From Anaerolineales bacterium (GTDB taxonomy: Bacteria; Chloroflexota; Anaerolineae; Anaerolineales; DRMV01), in contig JALUBW010000027.1 in NCBI GenBank assembly GCA_027044735.1, forward strand, positions 1-6,133: a stretch of DNA of 6,133 nt, read 5' to 3'. A model generated the notes under the pieces. The model was given only the letters and a program-made list of their open reading frames with translations. It did no database searches and was not told the origin of the DNA. The translations under genes and the position numbers were made by a program. Each line of letters begins with the position of its first letter. Position 1 is the first letter of the stretch. Below, piece after piece: positions 5,328-6,133 of this stretch.

Positions 5328-6133
5328 ATGATTTTGGCGGTTTCAGCATTGAAAGGCGGCCCCGGCAAGACAACTTTTGCCGTGAACATTGCCGCCGGTT
5401 TGGCGATCAAATTGAGTGGCCGGACGCCGCGGCCGCGCATTCTCTTGGTTGACCTTGACCCGCAGGCGCACGCCGCCTACTGGGCTTTGGGAAAATCGCG
5501 CGGCGACCCTCTACCCATTCAGGGCGATGACCTTTCGGCCCACCTGCTGGGCAATGCTCAGGGTTCGCCTTTGGACGTTATCCATCCGGCAGCCTTCCCG
5601 CGCACCGGCAACCTTGACGTTGCCTTGGTGCGCCCCCACGGCATGGCGCAGGCGGAACGCGTGCTCACTGCCGACCTTACGGACGGCATTTTTGCGCTTG
5701 AGGAGTATTTGGAATCTATCCGCAATGCCTATGCCGCCATTGTTGTAGACACCCCCCCATCGGCTGGGGCGATGACCTTGAACGCTTTGGTTGCCGCTGA
5801 CTGGGTGCTAATCCCGATGGAACTGACAAAGATGGGCGTTGACGGCTTGCGGGAAACGTTGGCCGTTGTTGAAAAAGTGCGGCGACGCTACAACCCCGAT
5901 TTGCGCATTGTGGGCATTGCTCCAAACAGGTGCGATTTCCGTCGCACCGAGACCAACGATATTTACCGCTTTATGCGCCAGCAGTATAAAGATTTGGTGC
6001 TGTTGCCGGTCTCGGAGCGGGCGCAGATAGCCTATGCCGCCTCCATGCGCCGTGATATTTTCTCGCAACTTGGCCGCGCGCAAGACCAAGCGGTCATAGA
6101 AATGGGGCGTTTGGTGGACGCCGTCGCCCGCCG
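5328..6133 (+). CDS. ParA/Soj-family partition ATPase (3' partial)
   Basis: The gene encodes a deviant-Walker ATPase that binds DNA non-specifically when ATP-bound and moves plasmid or chromosome cargo with a ParB-type partner. The frame is open from the ATG to the window edge, so 268 residues are seen and the C-terminus is missing. The deviant Walker A is KGGPGKTT (9-16) with the signature Lys9, Walker A' is ILLVDLDPQ (38-46) and Walker B is IVVDTPPS (138-145). The early Walker motif shows a short ParA without the helix-turn-helix extension of type Ia plasmid ParAs, so it resembles Soj or type Ib. The gene is divergent from the AAA+ gene and shares its 178-bp control region. A ParB-like gene would be expected beyond the right edge. 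A MinD-like role is less likely given the neighbours. Confidence 0.92.
   Translation, partial: MILAVSALKGGPGKTTFAVNIAAGLAIKLSGRTPRPRILLVDLDPQAHAAYWALGKSRGDPLPIQGDDLSAHLLGNAQGSPLDVIHPAAFPRTGNLDVALVRPHGMAQAERVLTADLTDGIFALEEYLESIRNAYAAIVVDTPPSAGAMTLNALVAADWVLIPMELTKMGVDGLRETLAVVEKVRRRYNPDLRIVGIAPNRCDFRRTETNDIYRFMRQQYKDLVLLPVSERAQIAYAASMRRDIFSQLGRAQDQAVIEMGRLVDAVAR

Noticed and set aside
5578..5586. DnaA-box-like TTATCCATC
   Set aside because: A single 7/9 match inside the parA coding sequence, with no cluster; expected by chance.

Overview
The window looks like bacterial DNA with canonical sigma70-type promoters, strong Shine-Dalgarno (SD) sites and rho-independent terminators. A short hairpin element of the 'GTCATnGCGAG...GAAGCnAT' type lies upstream of the first gene, and there is a DnaA-domain-I/Rep-like protein; both remind me of Chloroflexota (Anaerolineae-like) genomes. 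That lineage call is from memory of such sequences and is only moderately secure.

Left part (1-2432): a short non-coding stretch with two inverted repeats, then a two-gene + strand operon. It encodes a NatA/YhaQ-type ABC ATPase (207-1121) and its NatB/YhaP-type ABC-2 permease (1125-2357), and it ends in a perfect 15-bp-stem terminator (2383-2432). This is an ordinary chromosomal-type exporter module.

Right part (2458-6133): what appears to be a replication/partition module of a plasmid or plasmid-derived integrated element. It contains (i) a tandem array of about seven 22-bp iteron-like repeats (2458-2612) that covers the 3' end of the next gene; (ii) on the - strand, a 528-residue protein with a DnaA-domain-I-like N-terminus followed by two mutually similar modules, resembling a plasmid initiator (2543-4129); (iii) a 231-bp gap that carries, on the + strand, a near-perfect promoter, about 110 bases of structured RNA and a strong terminator, and on the - strand a hairpin that would mask the initiator gene's SD; (iv) on the - strand, a 260-residue AAA+ ATPase (4361-5143); (v) a 178-bp divergent control region with back-to-back promoters and a long inverted repeat; and (vi) on the + strand, a ParA/Soj-type partition ATPase that runs off the right edge (5328-6133) without a stop.

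The parts suggest this working model. The Rep-like protein binds the iterons and recruits the helicase through its DnaA-like domain I, and the AAA+ protein supplies an ATPase function that DnaA normally carries in the same chain. The small RNA and an iteron-related operator would set Rep level and so copy number, and ParA would segregate the element. The gene identities rest on visible motifs; the integrated function is inference.
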